Positions 9,411-17,329 of a stretch of 64,000 nucleotides of DNA are shown here, piece after piece. The notes beneath the pieces were generated by a model. It was not told the DNA's origin. It ran no database searches and was given only the letters and a program-made list of their open reading frames with translations. Position 1 is the first letter of the stretch, and each line of letters opens with the position of its first letter. The DNA comes from Robiginitalea aestuariiviva (GTDB lineage: Bacteria > Bacteroidota > Bacteroidia > Flavobacteriales > Flavobacteriaceae). The DNA lies in NCBI RefSeq assembly GCF_029537735.1, contig NZ_JARPUQ010000001.1, positions 1,438,860-1,502,859 on the forward strand, given 5' to 3'. A program made the position numbers and the translations under genes.

Positions 9411-9594
9411 TTCCTGATATTTAGCGCTTGCCATCCCATGCTGGGAGGGCCATAACACGGGAGTATTGCCGTATAGGGCTCCACGGCAAAACCCCTTCCG
9501 GGATGGGGTGTTTCCAGGGCATCTGCTGCCTGGAATTAAAGGTACGGATTTTTAGGGTGGGGGATGTGTGGTGAATAGGGAATCAGATGGTGCT

Positions 9595-9694
9595 GGGGAC
9601 TGGATTCATTTGCGCACACAGTGCGCAAATCATCCAGAGTAGGGGGTGGCTTCACAAGGAAAACCTACAGATGCTGCGCGTCGGCCGTTTTTTT
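9595..9694 (+). repeat. hairpin repeat unit, copy A
   Basis: About 100 bp. It opens with GGGGACTGGATTC, resembling the 3' end of the tRNA-fMet gene read on the plus strand, then a perfect hairpin ATTTGCGCAC-ACA-GTGCGCAAAT (9608-9630), then GGGGGTGGCTTCACAAGGAAAACC, another degenerate hairpin and a T7 run. It matches copy B at 9738-9833 in order of parts. The origin is unknown. Confidence 0.75.
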
Positions 9695-9737
9695 GCCTTG
9701 TGAAATTCTAAGGTCAATCTGTTTAAGGGGAAGTCTT

Positions 9738-9833
9738 GGGACTGGATTGTTTTGCGCATGCTGCGCAAAACGGCCTTGGGGGTGGCTTCACAAGGAAAAC
9801 CGACAGATGCTGCGCATCTGCTTCGGTTTTTTT
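9738..9833 (+). repeat. hairpin repeat unit, copy B
   Basis: Same order of parts as copy A: GGGACTGGATT, a perfect 10-bp hairpin GTTTTGCGCA-TGC-TGCGCAAAAC (9749-9771), then GGGGGTGGCTTCACAAGG and a terminator-like hairpin. The two arms of the first hairpin differ between copies yet pair perfectly in each, which indicates selection for pairing or repeated rebuilding. Confidence 0.75.
9799..9833 (+). terminator. Rho-independent terminator-like hairpin inside repeat copy B
   Basis: ACCGA (9799-9803) and CAGATGC (9804-9810) pair with GCATCTG (9814-9820) and TCGGT (9823-9827) around a TGC loop, with a 2-nt bulge, followed by a T run to 9833. It would stop plus-strand transcription. Confidence 0.6.
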
Positions 9834-9880
9834 GTCCATTCCAAAGCTCAAATAAATTTGGCTTTTCCATGAACAAAAAA

Positions 9881-9903
9881 ACCGGTCGCCAGAGGCGACC
9901 GGT
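9881..9903. terminator. bidirectional terminator, probably the original tRNA-fMet terminator
   Basis: A 10-bp perfect stem, ACCGGTCGCC (9881-9890) and GGCGACCGGT (9894-9903), loop AGA, with an A run before it and a TTTTCC stretch after it. On the minus strand it ends in a T run. Before the island inserted, this hairpin would have lain immediately downstream of the tRNA-fMet gene, since the left attachment repeat starts 8 bp away at 9911. Confidence 0.8.
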
Positions 9904-9910
9904 TTTCCTT

Positions 9911-9953
9911 GTAGCGGGGACTGGACTCGAACCAGCGACCTTCGGGTTATGAG
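9911..9953 (-). repeat. left attachment site (partial tRNA-fMet copy)
   Basis: 43 bp identical to 17246-17288. It carries the anticodon loop, T arm and acceptor 3' strand of tRNA-fMet but no 5' half, so it is not a functional tRNA. It is the duplicate end left by site-specific integration. Confidence 0.93.
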
Positions 9954-10060
9954 AAATTAACCCTAGGAAATCATTTTAACATAAATACACTGAAAATAAA
10001 TGAGTTATAAAATTTTCAATTGATTATGATATCAAAAAACATCCTTTAAAACCATAAAAT

Positions 10061-10082
10061 GTTGTACCTATGTTGTACCCAG
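10061..10082 (+). repeat. left arm repeat: GTTGTACC twice at 11-bp spacing
   Basis: GTTGTACC occurs at 10061 and 10072, joined by TAT. The whole 22-bp stretch recurs exactly at 17178-17199. It lies 108 bp inside the left att site and 35 bp before the integrase start codon. Such direct repeats resemble integrase arm-type or excisionase binding sites; by position it could also repress the integrase promoter. Confidence 0.75.
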
Positions 10083-10116
10083 GATTTTTTACCTTTAGAA
10101 TCTCATCTAAAAATCC

Positions 10117-11319
10117 ATGGCTACGGTTAAGGCGGTACTGCGAAAAAAATCCAATCCGGAAGGGGAATATCCGGTAGCCATCCGGATCACTAAAGACCGG
10201 AGAAGTACCTACCTGGGAACGGGGCAATATGTAGCCGAAAAGTATTGGGACCGCCGAAACCGATTAGTCCGTAAAACGCATCCGAATGCGGCCATGCTCA
10301 ACCAGTATATTTTGAGCAAGGTCGCCGAAGCCAATCAGTTTGTCCTGGATGCGGAATTGAAAGAGGAATCTAGGAATGTACGGGAAATCAAAAAGAAGAT
10401 CATCGGGAAATCTCCGGACTTCTTCGAGGTAGCCCAAATGCACTTAGTTAACCTACAGAACCGGGGTCGGCATCATCAATACGATACGGAACGCGGCCGC
10501 TTGGACAAATTCCGGGAATTCATCCGGAATGACAAATTGCCGTTTGATCAGCTCACCGTATCCCTACTCCGAAATTTCGAAGGCTATTTGATCAAAGAGA
10601 AGAAGCGATCCAGCCGGACGGCGGTGAACTACTTCATCCTGATCCGAACCATTTACAATTTGGGTATTTCCGAGGGAATTGTAGACCGGAGCGGGTATCC
10701 GTTCGGGAAGGGCAAAATCACCATCAAAATCGGCGAGTCCGAAAAGATAGGCTTAAACCGGGACGAAATCCGGAAGCTGGAAAATGCCCGAAACCTGACC
10801 CCGGCCCAACAACGGGCGGTGCATGTCTGGCTGGTTAGTTTTTATTTCGCCGGGATAAGGGTAGGGGATGTCCTGCAACTCAAATGGACCGACTTCAACG
10901 ATGGCCGCTTACTTTACCGGATGAACAAGAACAGTAAATTGGTGTCCCTGAAAATTCCGGACAAGGCTAAGGCCATTCTGGACGAATACCGGGATCAAAG
11001 AAATACCGGAAAACTCGTTTTCCCGTTTTTGTCCGGGGTGGACTTGCGAAATGATCAGGAAGTATCGGTCCGGACCCAATCCATAACCCGCAATCTCAAC
11101 CGGCGATTAAAAGCTGCCGCCCGGACGCTGGGTATTTCCAAAAAGATGAGCATGCATATCGCCCGGCACAGTTTCGGAAATATTTCCGGGGATACCATTC
11201 CCATCCAAATGCTGCAGAAATTGTATCGGCATTCTTCCGTGACCACTACCATCCGTTATCAGGCCAATTTCATCCATCGGGATGCCGATGAAGCGCTGGA
11301 CAAAGTGGTGGATTTTTAG
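10117..11319 (+). CDS. tyrosine recombinase / integrase of the tRNA-fMet island
   Basis: 400 residues with the layout usual in Bacteroidota integrases: an N-terminal arm-binding domain (AVLRKKSNPEGEYPVAIRI, residues 5-25), a SAM-like core-binding domain (about 100-200) and a catalytic domain. Catalytic residues are visible: Arg in FAGIRVGDVLQLKW, HIARHSFG (HxxR), the second His in YRHSSV, and the nucleophile Tyr in TTIRYQ. It should carry out integration and excision at the tRNA-fMet site. No separate excisionase gene is recognised. The gene is transcribed inward from the left end. Confidence 0.95.
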   Translation: MATVKAVLRKKSNPEGEYPVAIRITKDRRSTYLGTGQYVAEKYWDRRNRLVRKTHPNAAMLNQYILSKVAEANQFVLDAELKEESRNVREIKKKIIGKSPDFFEVAQMHLVNLQNRGRHHQYDTERGRLDKFREFIRNDKLPFDQLTVSLLRNFEGYLIKEKKRSSRTAVNYFILIRTIYNLGISEGIVDRSGYPFGKGKITIKIGESEKIGLNRDEIRKLENARNLTPAQQRAVHVWLVSFYFAGIRVGDVLQLKWTDFNDGRLLYRMNKNSKLVSLKIPDKAKAILDEYRDQRNTGKLVFPFLSGVDLRNDQEVSVRTQSITRNLNRRLKAAARTLGISKKMSMHIARHSFGNISGDTIPIQMLQKLYRHSSVTTTIRYQANFIHRDADEALDKVVDF

Positions 11320-11388
11320 TAGAAAACCGGCCTCTTTTTACTTGCTTTTCAATTGATTGAATTTAATGCTAATTGATCTTGGTCAGCA

Positions 11389-11410
11389 GTTGTCCCGCTT
11401 TTGGGACAAC
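11389..11410. repeat. perfect hairpin GTTGTCCC/GGGACAAC
   Basis: Eight perfect base pairs with a 6-nt loop (GCTTTT). The arm sequence GTTGTCCC differs by one base from the GTTGTACC repeats at the island ends. It lies 70 bp after the integrase stop codon and could be a terminator without a T run, or a protein-binding site. Confidence 0.6.
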
Positions 11411-11435
11411 ATCGCCCTTTAACTGTACCAATAAA

Positions 11436-11455
11436 TGGACAAGCATTGGACAAGC
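11436..11455 (+). repeat. TGGACAAGC direct repeat, 11-bp period
   Basis: Two exact copies at 11436-11444 and 11447-11455. On the other strand the unit reads GCTTGTCCA, again containing TTGTCC like the hairpin arm just upstream and resembling the end repeats. GTACCA and TGGTAC flank the pair symmetrically. Confidence 0.6.
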
Positions 11456-11855
11456 TCTGGTACCTTTAAACAAACTAAATACAAACAGTATAAAACAAAA
11501 AAAGAAAGAATAAATAAGAAAGAAAGTTTTGGAACGCTCTTACCTGCGGATCTCCAGCCTTCCAATGAATTGGCCAAAGGGATCACCACATTCAATTTAA
11601 GGCGCATTTCAGAAGCCTGGCTGCATTTTATTCCTTCAGGAATATACATGGATACCGGGACAATTTTTGGCGCGTTTGAGAGCCTAAAAACGCGCTAAAG
11701 TCAATGTTCATAGGGTTTGCCGCGATTTGATTCAATTTGGTGTTTTGGTCTGAATCCAGGAATCCAAAGGACAAATTGTAGGGGAGAAGGCTTCCCAAAT
11801 CTTACCGAAACTAATCTACTTGTGAGGTAATACTGTGGAATAGTATTGGTTCAAA

Positions 11856-13724
11856 TCAATCCTCAATTTCTTCAAATAGTTCCGGTTGCGATTCGCTTAA
11901 TGTCTCATACTGATTTTGAGTCAGGAGGATGTAACCGCTGGCTTGGCCATCATCCAAACAATAGTAGATATTGGAATCGATTTGATTATCCGCCAGCGCT
12001 TTCTTGATGAGACTCAGGAATTCCGGATCCAACCAATCACTGGCCATATTAAGGGTTGAAGCATACTTGGAGTTATTGAATTCAAACGAAAATGATGAAT
12101 GCTCACTCTGCCAATCCTCCGCAAAGGTATCGACGATGTTTGTAGGCGTGAATTTACCACGGGATGCCTCACTAAAGGAGATGGTTAATTCCTCATAAGG
12201 ATTCTCCAGGTTACCCGTTTCCCAATCGAAATAAACAACTGTTTTGGGAAAACAAGAAAGTAATTGGGCATAGCTAGAAATCAAATTATTTGAAACACAA
12301 TTGTGCCCTTCTTCGATTTCTTCATCGGTCAGATGATCAAAGAGACCTAGGTTTCTATACTGATCAATGGTTTCTTTGATATGCCCCGAATTAAAAGTGT
12401 TATCGTGATTTTGGGTAAATAAAAAGTAGTCCGCATTATATGTTCCCCACGCTTCATATTGCTCTTCGGTAAGCAGGATAAGGCCGAATTTGCTTTTTCC
12501 GTAATAGTCCCCTCCTTCTGGGTTATTGGCAAAGTAGAGGCGATACTCTGAATTCTGATCAGTGAGAAACTTGTTGATACCCTGATGAAAGTCCTGGCTG
12601 ATCACAAATAAGGTGTCAGGATCTGCTTCTTCGTTAAGCTTTACAAAATCATAGAAGGTAGCATTCTGATAATTGTTATTGTTGACGTTGAATGCAATAT
12701 GCAGCTTGCGTTCCTGCATTTCGGCACCCCAATTTTCATCGGAGTCTATTAGTCGTATCTCCAGGCTTGAATAATTGAATCCAGGAATCAATTCTTTTAG
12801 GTCTTTAAATAACCGTTTATATCCCTCAACAGGATCCGTTGGGTAATTTGCGGCTTCAAAGACCTTTGCATTATTACAATATTCCAGAATTTGGAACTTG
12901 GACTTTAATTCCTGTGGCTGATACGAAGCGATGTGTTCTTCCATTTTTGAATCCGATAGCACACCCGCCCGATTCAAGCCCCGGATGAATTTTAATTCGT
13001 TTTTTTTGTTTAGATCAAAGTCCTCAGTATAGATCACCTGACATGCAGCTTCCTGGATGGCTAACGCCTCTACCCATATTTCGCCAAGATTAATTTTTCG
13101 CATTACCTGATCAAGAACCTTTTGATCGATCAAGCCCAAATCATTAAGATCATTCAGCGTTCTGGAAAGCGTTTTGCCCATAGCACTTCTCTTCGTATGA
13201 ATGAGACCGTACTCTTCCATACTTGGAAATGAAAATGGATCAAGATAAAGTGATCTATTTTCGGTTATGCTATCTTCTTCGTCGACTATGTTTTCTTCCA
13301 GGAGTGCTCCTTCAAAATCATTTGAAAGTGTCTGGATGCTGTCGGTTATTCGTTCGTGTTCCTCCGGGGACATTAGGTCTTTAATACCATAGTTCTCCAG
13401 ATATTTAGCCATCGAATTTTGATATTCCGTAGCGCTGGATCGATAATGCAGTTCGCTGCCAAAAGCGTTACTTAGAAAAAGAAGTATTTGAGATTTCAGA
13501 AGCTCGGTTCTTACTGGAATGCCGCCATCTGGGTTGGGCCTTTGCATGCGCTCGAATCGATTGTTTTCAATGTAATCTGTAAGCAATTCTACTCCCTTTG
13601 CAGAAAGGATTTCAACCTCGCCTAATTTCCGAGCATATTGGAGCGCTTCCTTTTTACTAATATCTTGACCAAAAACAGACATGGCTGAAAATATAAAAGC
13701 ACAAAAAGCTATTCGCATTGTCAT
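11856..13724 (-). CDS. secreted island protein of unknown function with an internal duplication
   Basis: 622 residues with an N-terminal signal peptide (MRIAFCAFIFSAMSVFGQ; the ATG at 13718 may be the true start). I do not recognise a family. The C-terminal half holds two related modules, about residues 345-445 and 540-620: each has an FN-type strand (AFNVNNNNYQ; EFNNSKYAST), a D/E-rich helix and the shared ending GLILLTEEQYEAW / GYILLTQNQYETL. The protein is acidic and AT-rich in codon use, unlike chromosomal neighbours, consistent with acquired cargo. It is transcribed toward the integrase. A role in the periplasm or outside the cell follows from the signal peptide only. Confidence 0.75.
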   Translation of the reverse strand: MTMRIAFCAFIFSAMSVFGQDISKKEALQYARKLGEVEILSAKGVELLTDYIENNRFERMQRPNPDGGIPVRTELLKSQILLFLSNAFGSELHYRSSATEYQNSMAKYLENYGIKDLMSPEEHERITDSIQTLSNDFEGALLEENIVDEEDSITENRSLYLDPFSFPSMEEYGLIHTKRSAMGKTLSRTLNDLNDLGLIDQKVLDQVMRKINLGEIWVEALAIQEAACQVIYTEDFDLNKKNELKFIRGLNRAGVLSDSKMEEHIASYQPQELKSKFQILEYCNNAKVFEAANYPTDPVEGYKRLFKDLKELIPGFNYSSLEIRLIDSDENWGAEMQERKLHIAFNVNNNNYQNATFYDFVKLNEEADPDTLFVISQDFHQGINKFLTDQNSEYRLYFANNPEGGDYYGKSKFGLILLTEEQYEAWGTYNADYFLFTQNHDNTFNSGHIKETIDQYRNLGLFDHLTDEEIEEGHNCVSNNLISSYAQLLSCFPKTVVYFDWETGNLENPYEELTISFSEASRGKFTPTNIVDTFAEDWQSEHSSFSFEFNNSKYASTLNMASDWLDPEFLSLIKKALADNQIDSNIYYCLDDGQASGYILLTQNQYETLSESQPELFEEIED

Positions 13725-14329
13725 TCAAATAAGAAACCAAGTTAGGGATTATGACAAGGCATTTATTCGAATCGCGCAGAATTCCTTATTCGATTTTAGC
13801 CCATTGATTCAATCATAACATGACCTATTTCAGCAAGGAAATACCATTTTTGATCCAAATTTGAATTGATTATCAGCGCGTTAGAGCGTTTTTGCTCCAA
13901 AAATGCATTTCCTTACTCTCATTTTTGGGCATCAAAGCATTGAAAATAAGCGGATTAAATAATTGTAACCTGCGCGAGCAGGTTACCCTCTTGCTTATCC
14001 CTTAGTTTAGCATCGAGGTATTACCCAGAGTTTTTATGGTCGAAAAGTTTTAGGCTTTTGACCAATGTCTAAATGTTCAATTTTGGTTGTATCTAAAATC
14101 GATACTGGGCGAGAAAGAGCATAAAAATTAAGAAAGGCGTTAAATGATATACCATGGCGTATATAGGGATAATCCACAATGGAGATTATGCAAAAACCAT
14201 AGCTTGTTTAGGGCTTATTCGTAGTATTTTTATTACAACTGATAAGTTGGCATTTCATCGAAACTTTGTTTTTCAAGCAGTGCTATGAAATAGATTTTGA
14301 GTTTTGATAATTTACAAATGCTATATACT
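13725..14329. other. AT-rich island intergenic region
   Basis: About 600 bp between divergent cargo genes. No gene, tRNA or strong hairpin was found. It must contain the promoters of the 622-residue gene and of the lipoprotein toxin candidate, but no clear TTTG-N19-TANNTTTG promoter is visible. Confidence 0.5.
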
Positions 14330-15907
14330 ATGAAACCAAAATTGGTATTTATTGGCTTAATTGTTTCTTTTTTTCTTTTCAGCTGTAGCGGTGACCTGGA
14401 TGGAATTGATCTCGGCAGAGAAACTAGTTCATCAGAATTGAATGTCTTACGAGGGAACTTAAATGACTTTCCTGAGATTGAGCAGCTATACCAGAAAAGT
14501 GTTTCAGATCATAAATCATTAAACGAATCTGGAAAAGGAGGACTCTATGATTTTCAAATAGATTCCACTGTAGTCAGTAAAATTATTTATGAAAATGACG
14601 AATATTACTCATTTGCCATTTTTAGAGAAGATGTAGAGGAAGATAATTTTGAAAACCTGATCATTGCAAATAAAGCAGGCTTAGATCCTAAAGCTTTTAT
14701 TCTTAAATATTATCCAGATGAGGATTTTCTTAGTAGGACTGCAAGTGATCCTTTCACCTATTTTTCTGGGCGGCAGAGTATTCAACCCATTAATTATGAA
14801 AGACTAACATCGAATGGTGGCTGCTTTACGGTTACCGAGGTGCGCTGTTCTTCTGACAGTCATCCGTATCCAACACCTCTTGCCGGACCAGGGTGTACAC
14901 AGCCATACACAGTCTCTTATGTTGTTTGTTTGGATGTAGGGGATTCTTCATCGGGTGGAGGAGACAGCGGTTCTTATAGTGGAGGCGGCGGGTCTGGTTC
15001 AGGTTCTTCAGGATCTCTAGGCTCTACAGATGATTCCCAAGGAGATTTAACCAGCGATGTTATAACTGAACCGTTATTTCTTAAAAGCATAAACCCTCAT
15101 GTCTATCTAATAAACCAATGGGGCATTGCCTATTCTTCTACCGAAGCAAATTATTTAAGAAATAATCCAGATTTTCAATACTTACTAGGCTTATTCTATG
15201 AAAAGAATCCGAAGCACAAAATTTTCGAAAATACAAAAGAGTTTATCAAATGGAATATTGATTTCGACAATGATACTCCATGCGGTGCTTATCATGATTG
15301 CGTAAAATCAATCCAGGCCATGGCTAATGGTCTTCGGAAATTCCACGGATCAGAAGGAGCTCTGATGGCGGACTACTTTGATAGTTTGGTAGAAGACTTC
15401 GATTCCTTTACGAAATCGGACCTTCAAGAATTCTTCAATACAGCAAAGAACATTACCAAGAAGTACAATGATTTTATGTTCGCTTCAATTACTGGAGCAT
15501 ATTTAGAGGGGGTCACACCCATCCTGGAAATAGCCCTTTTTGAAACGGGCTTACCCGTTGCCATCAAGCTCTTTCAAAAGATCCCCGTTTCTTGGGTTTA
15601 CAGAGGCCTTCGCTTGGATAATGTTATAAGAAAAGTATCTCAAATTGGTCAAGCAGGAAGTCAAGCACATGTAAGGATTGTCAACACATCTTCTCCTATC
15701 ACTAAATCAAAGGAACTCTTCAACTCATTAACAAAACATGCGATTAGTAAATCAACTAATGCGGAAGGAACTATTATTGCAAATATGGGGAACGGGAATT
15801 ATATAACCTATCGGACCGTTTCAAGTACTGGTTATCCCGCTACCATTAATTTTAATTTCCAACAGGTACTTGGCACGAATAACTTTGTAATCAAGTTTGG
15901 TCTATAA
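14330..15907 (+). CDS. lipoprotein with Gly/Ser linker and C-terminal toxin-like domain
   Basis: From the ATG at 14330 (MKPKLVFIGLIVSFFLFSC) the protein has 525 residues and a lipobox ending in Cys19. It runs: N-terminal domain to about 180 with several cysteines, a Gly/Ser linker about 203-240, a helical middle region with a hydrophobic segment (ASITGAYLEGVTPILEIALF), and a compact C-terminal domain of about 60 residues starting at KSKELFNSLTKHAISK and containing GNGNYITYRTVSSTG and INFNF. This modular design and the last domain resemble the small RNase-type (BECR-like) tips of polymorphic toxins. A small acidic gene follows after 2 bp, in the position of an immunity gene. Function is inferred, not shown. 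Confidence 0.6.
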   Translation: MKPKLVFIGLIVSFFLFSCSGDLDGIDLGRETSSSELNVLRGNLNDFPEIEQLYQKSVSDHKSLNESGKGGLYDFQIDSTVVSKIIYENDEYYSFAIFREDVEEDNFENLIIANKAGLDPKAFILKYYPDEDFLSRTASDPFTYFSGRQSIQPINYERLTSNGGCFTVTEVRCSSDSHPYPTPLAGPGCTQPYTVSYVVCLDVGDSSSGGGDSGSYSGGGGSGSGSSGSLGSTDDSQGDLTSDVITEPLFLKSINPHVYLINQWGIAYSSTEANYLRNNPDFQYLLGLFYEKNPKHKIFENTKEFIKWNIDFDNDTPCGAYHDCVKSIQAMANGLRKFHGSEGALMADYFDSLVEDFDSFTKSDLQEFFNTAKNITKKYNDFMFASITGAYLEGVTPILEIALFETGLPVAIKLFQKIPVSWVYRGLRLDNVIRKVSQIGQAGSQAHVRIVNTSSPITKSKELFNSLTKHAISKSTNAEGTIIANMGNGNYITYRTVSSTGYPATINFNFQQVLGTNNFVIKFGL

Positions 15908-15909
15908 TA

Positions 15910-16350
15910 ATGATTGATTTATATAGAAATATTGATTTATTCTGCCCAGGAACAATCGAGTTTATTTTTGATATTATCTATCAACTAGGGTATACGGATG
16001 AGGATCTAAATTCTCCCTCTAAGGAAACTATCGTAAAAAAAGACGTTCTAAAATCCATTAAGGATTTAATGGAGTTAAATGTTCTAAGTGTTAAATCATG
16101 GTATGAAAAGTCAGAATTTTCAAAAGAAAATCCTGAAATAGATGAAATAATAAATAGGATTGATGGTATTTGGTTTAAAGGGGCTAAATACCCTGACTTC
16201 TTTAATATGGTATTATTTGATGTGCCTGATTGGTACATTAATACTCTAAAGGATTTAGGTATGTCTGATACAACCAATTGGAAGAATTTTGTCGAAACAC
16301 ATATTGGTGATTTAGAACAATGGATAAAAAAAAATAAGCCAAGAGATTAG
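15910..16350 (+). CDS. candidate immunity protein for the preceding toxin-like lipoprotein
   Basis: 146 residues, no signal peptide, mostly helical and acidic (DIIYQLGYTDEDL, NPEIDEIINRID). It starts 2 bp after the stop codon of the lipoprotein gene, so the pair is translationally coupled. I recognise no family. Size, charge, cytoplasmic location and tight linkage to a toxin-like C-terminus are those of polymorphic-toxin immunity proteins. A chaperone or unrelated cargo protein remains possible. Confidence 0.6.
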   Translation: MIDLYRNIDLFCPGTIEFIFDIIYQLGYTDEDLNSPSKETIVKKDVLKSIKDLMELNVLSVKSWYEKSEFSKENPEIDEIINRIDGIWFKGAKYPDFFNMVLFDVPDWYINTLKDLGMSDTTNWKNFVETHIGDLEQWIKKNKPRD

Positions 16351-16421
16351 GCAACTACCCACTTAAATCCAAGTTTCTTATATAATTCCAAGTAATCCAC
16401 CAGAGAAGACCAGGATATTAT

Positions 16422-17030
16422 ATGTACAGAAATACTTTAATTCCAATGACACAATTTCAAATTATTTATGCCTTACTTGCCTTCCTTATTTTGGGCCCAA
16501 GTTGCCTAGGGCAAAAGACGCGTGTTGAGGTTGCCCTGATGGAATGTTGGTTTAATTCTTTTGGTGAAGACAGCGCGAAAGTAAAAGCAATGTTTTTGGA
16601 TTATGAACATTATTTAGTTCGAGAAGGCGTACTAGAAGGACCATCGCAAAAAGGCTACAAATCTATGCATCAATTAATTGCGAAAGGCAAACGTGATTAT
16701 AAAGTAAGAAGATCATTTTCTAGGGAATTAGAAAATATAACAAGGTCTTTAGAGGATTATAATTCATGTAAGCAAATCCTACTTAATGACTCGGTCAATT
16801 TTGATTCGTCAAAATTGATACGTTATCATGCCGTATTTGACTCTATAACGACTAGAAATGAGTACAAGAGGTCGGATATTGCATTAGGTATATTGTCGGT
16901 ACTAGACGAAATGGATTTCGATTATGATTATTATAAAGTACGTGCATTTATTCTCCAGGATTTACTAGTGTTATCAGAAATTTGGGATATTAGGAATTCG
17001 GAAGCCCCCGATGACTTTCCAATTGATTAA
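16422..17030 (+). CDS. exported island protein of unknown function
   Basis: 202 residues from the ATG at 16422; an internal ATG at 16446 (MTQFQIIYALLAFLILGPS) gives a cleaner signal peptide. After the leader it is helical and charged, with ECWFNSFGEDSAKVKAMFLDYEHYLVREGVL as the most distinctive part and two cysteines. No family recognised. It lies 71 bp after the immunity candidate on the same strand and shares its AT-rich codon use, so it may be a third gene of the same unit. Confidence 0.65.
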   Translation: MYRNTLIPMTQFQIIYALLAFLILGPSCLGQKTRVEVALMECWFNSFGEDSAKVKAMFLDYEHYLVREGVLEGPSQKGYKSMHQLIAKGKRDYKVRRSFSRELENITRSLEDYNSCKQILLNDSVNFDSSKLIRYHAVFDSITTRNEYKRSDIALGILSVLDEMDFDYDYYKVRAFILQDLLVLSEIWDIRNSEAPDDFPID

Positions 17031-17177
17031 CAATTCTAGCTTCATTAGGATTATAAAGGACCGGAATCGAATTAGACCGCAAATGTTCAGAAAAATAGGA
17101 TGAGAATGAAACGAATTCTTCTCATATTCAAGAGACTAGCTAAATAGGGAATAATTAGGATACAATTGGCATCATTT

Positions 17178-17199
17178 GTTGTACCTATGTTGTACCCAG
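17178..17199 (+). repeat. right arm repeat: exact copy of 10061-10082
   Basis: GTTGTACC at 17178 and again 11 bp later. It lies 47 bp inside the right attachment site and in the same orientation as the left copy. The pairing of identical 22-bp repeats close to both ends suggests recognition by the integrase or an accessory factor. Confidence 0.75.
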
Positions 17200-17209
17200 C
17201 CCAAATAAA

Positions 17210-17235
17210 AAGGGCTCCCGTTTCCGGAAACCCTT
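17210..17235 (-). terminator. island-borne terminator now serving tRNA-fMet
   Basis: Read on the minus strand, an 11-bp stem AAGGGTTTCCG/CGGGAGCCCTT closes over a GAAA loop (two G-U pairs in RNA) and is followed by TTTATTT. It lies 12 bp after the tRNA 3' end, inside the island, so it replaces the original terminator now found at 9881-9903. Confidence 0.8.
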
Positions 17236-17245
17236 GATTTTACTA

Positions 17246-17319
<74 letters not shown>

Positions 17320-17329
17320 ATGTGGATGG

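Larger units (their letters stand above)
9459..10116. other. gene-free stretch with repeats, terminator and left island end
   Basis: This 658-bp gap has no credible gene. Bases 9595-9833 carry two diverged copies of a hairpin repeat, 9881-9903 a strong terminator hairpin, 9911-9953 the left attachment repeat of the island, and 9954-10116 AT-rich island DNA with an 11-bp-period repeat at 10061-10082. Short frames here end in a peptide resembling GTGLEPATFGL, which is simply translated tRNA sequence. Confidence 0.8.
11320..11855. other. island intergenic region with hairpin and 11-bp-period repeat
   Basis: A 536-bp gap between the integrase and the minus-strand 622-residue gene. It holds a perfect hairpin (11389-11410), two TGGACAAGC copies at 11-bp spacing (11436-11455) and an inverted GTACCA/TGGTAC pair flanking them (11425-11430 and 11458-11463). 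An 87-codon frame at 11435-11698 begins inside the repeat; I see no family, initiation context or conserved feature and do not call it a gene. Confidence 0.6.

Noticed and set aside
9595..9833. CRISPR array
   Set aside because: Only two long, imperfect units without regular spacers or nearby cas genes.
9752..9952. 66-codon plus-strand frame ending in GTGLEPATFGL
   Set aside because: The end is the partial tRNA copy read as protein and the rest passes through hairpin repeats; a known kind of false gene.
9911..9953. A second tRNA-fMet gene
   Set aside because: Only the 3' part is present; the 5' acceptor strand, D arm and promoter are missing.
11435..11698. 87-codon frame between integrase and the 622-residue gene
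   Set aside because: It starts inside a direct repeat, has Lys-rich low complexity and no signal or family feature.
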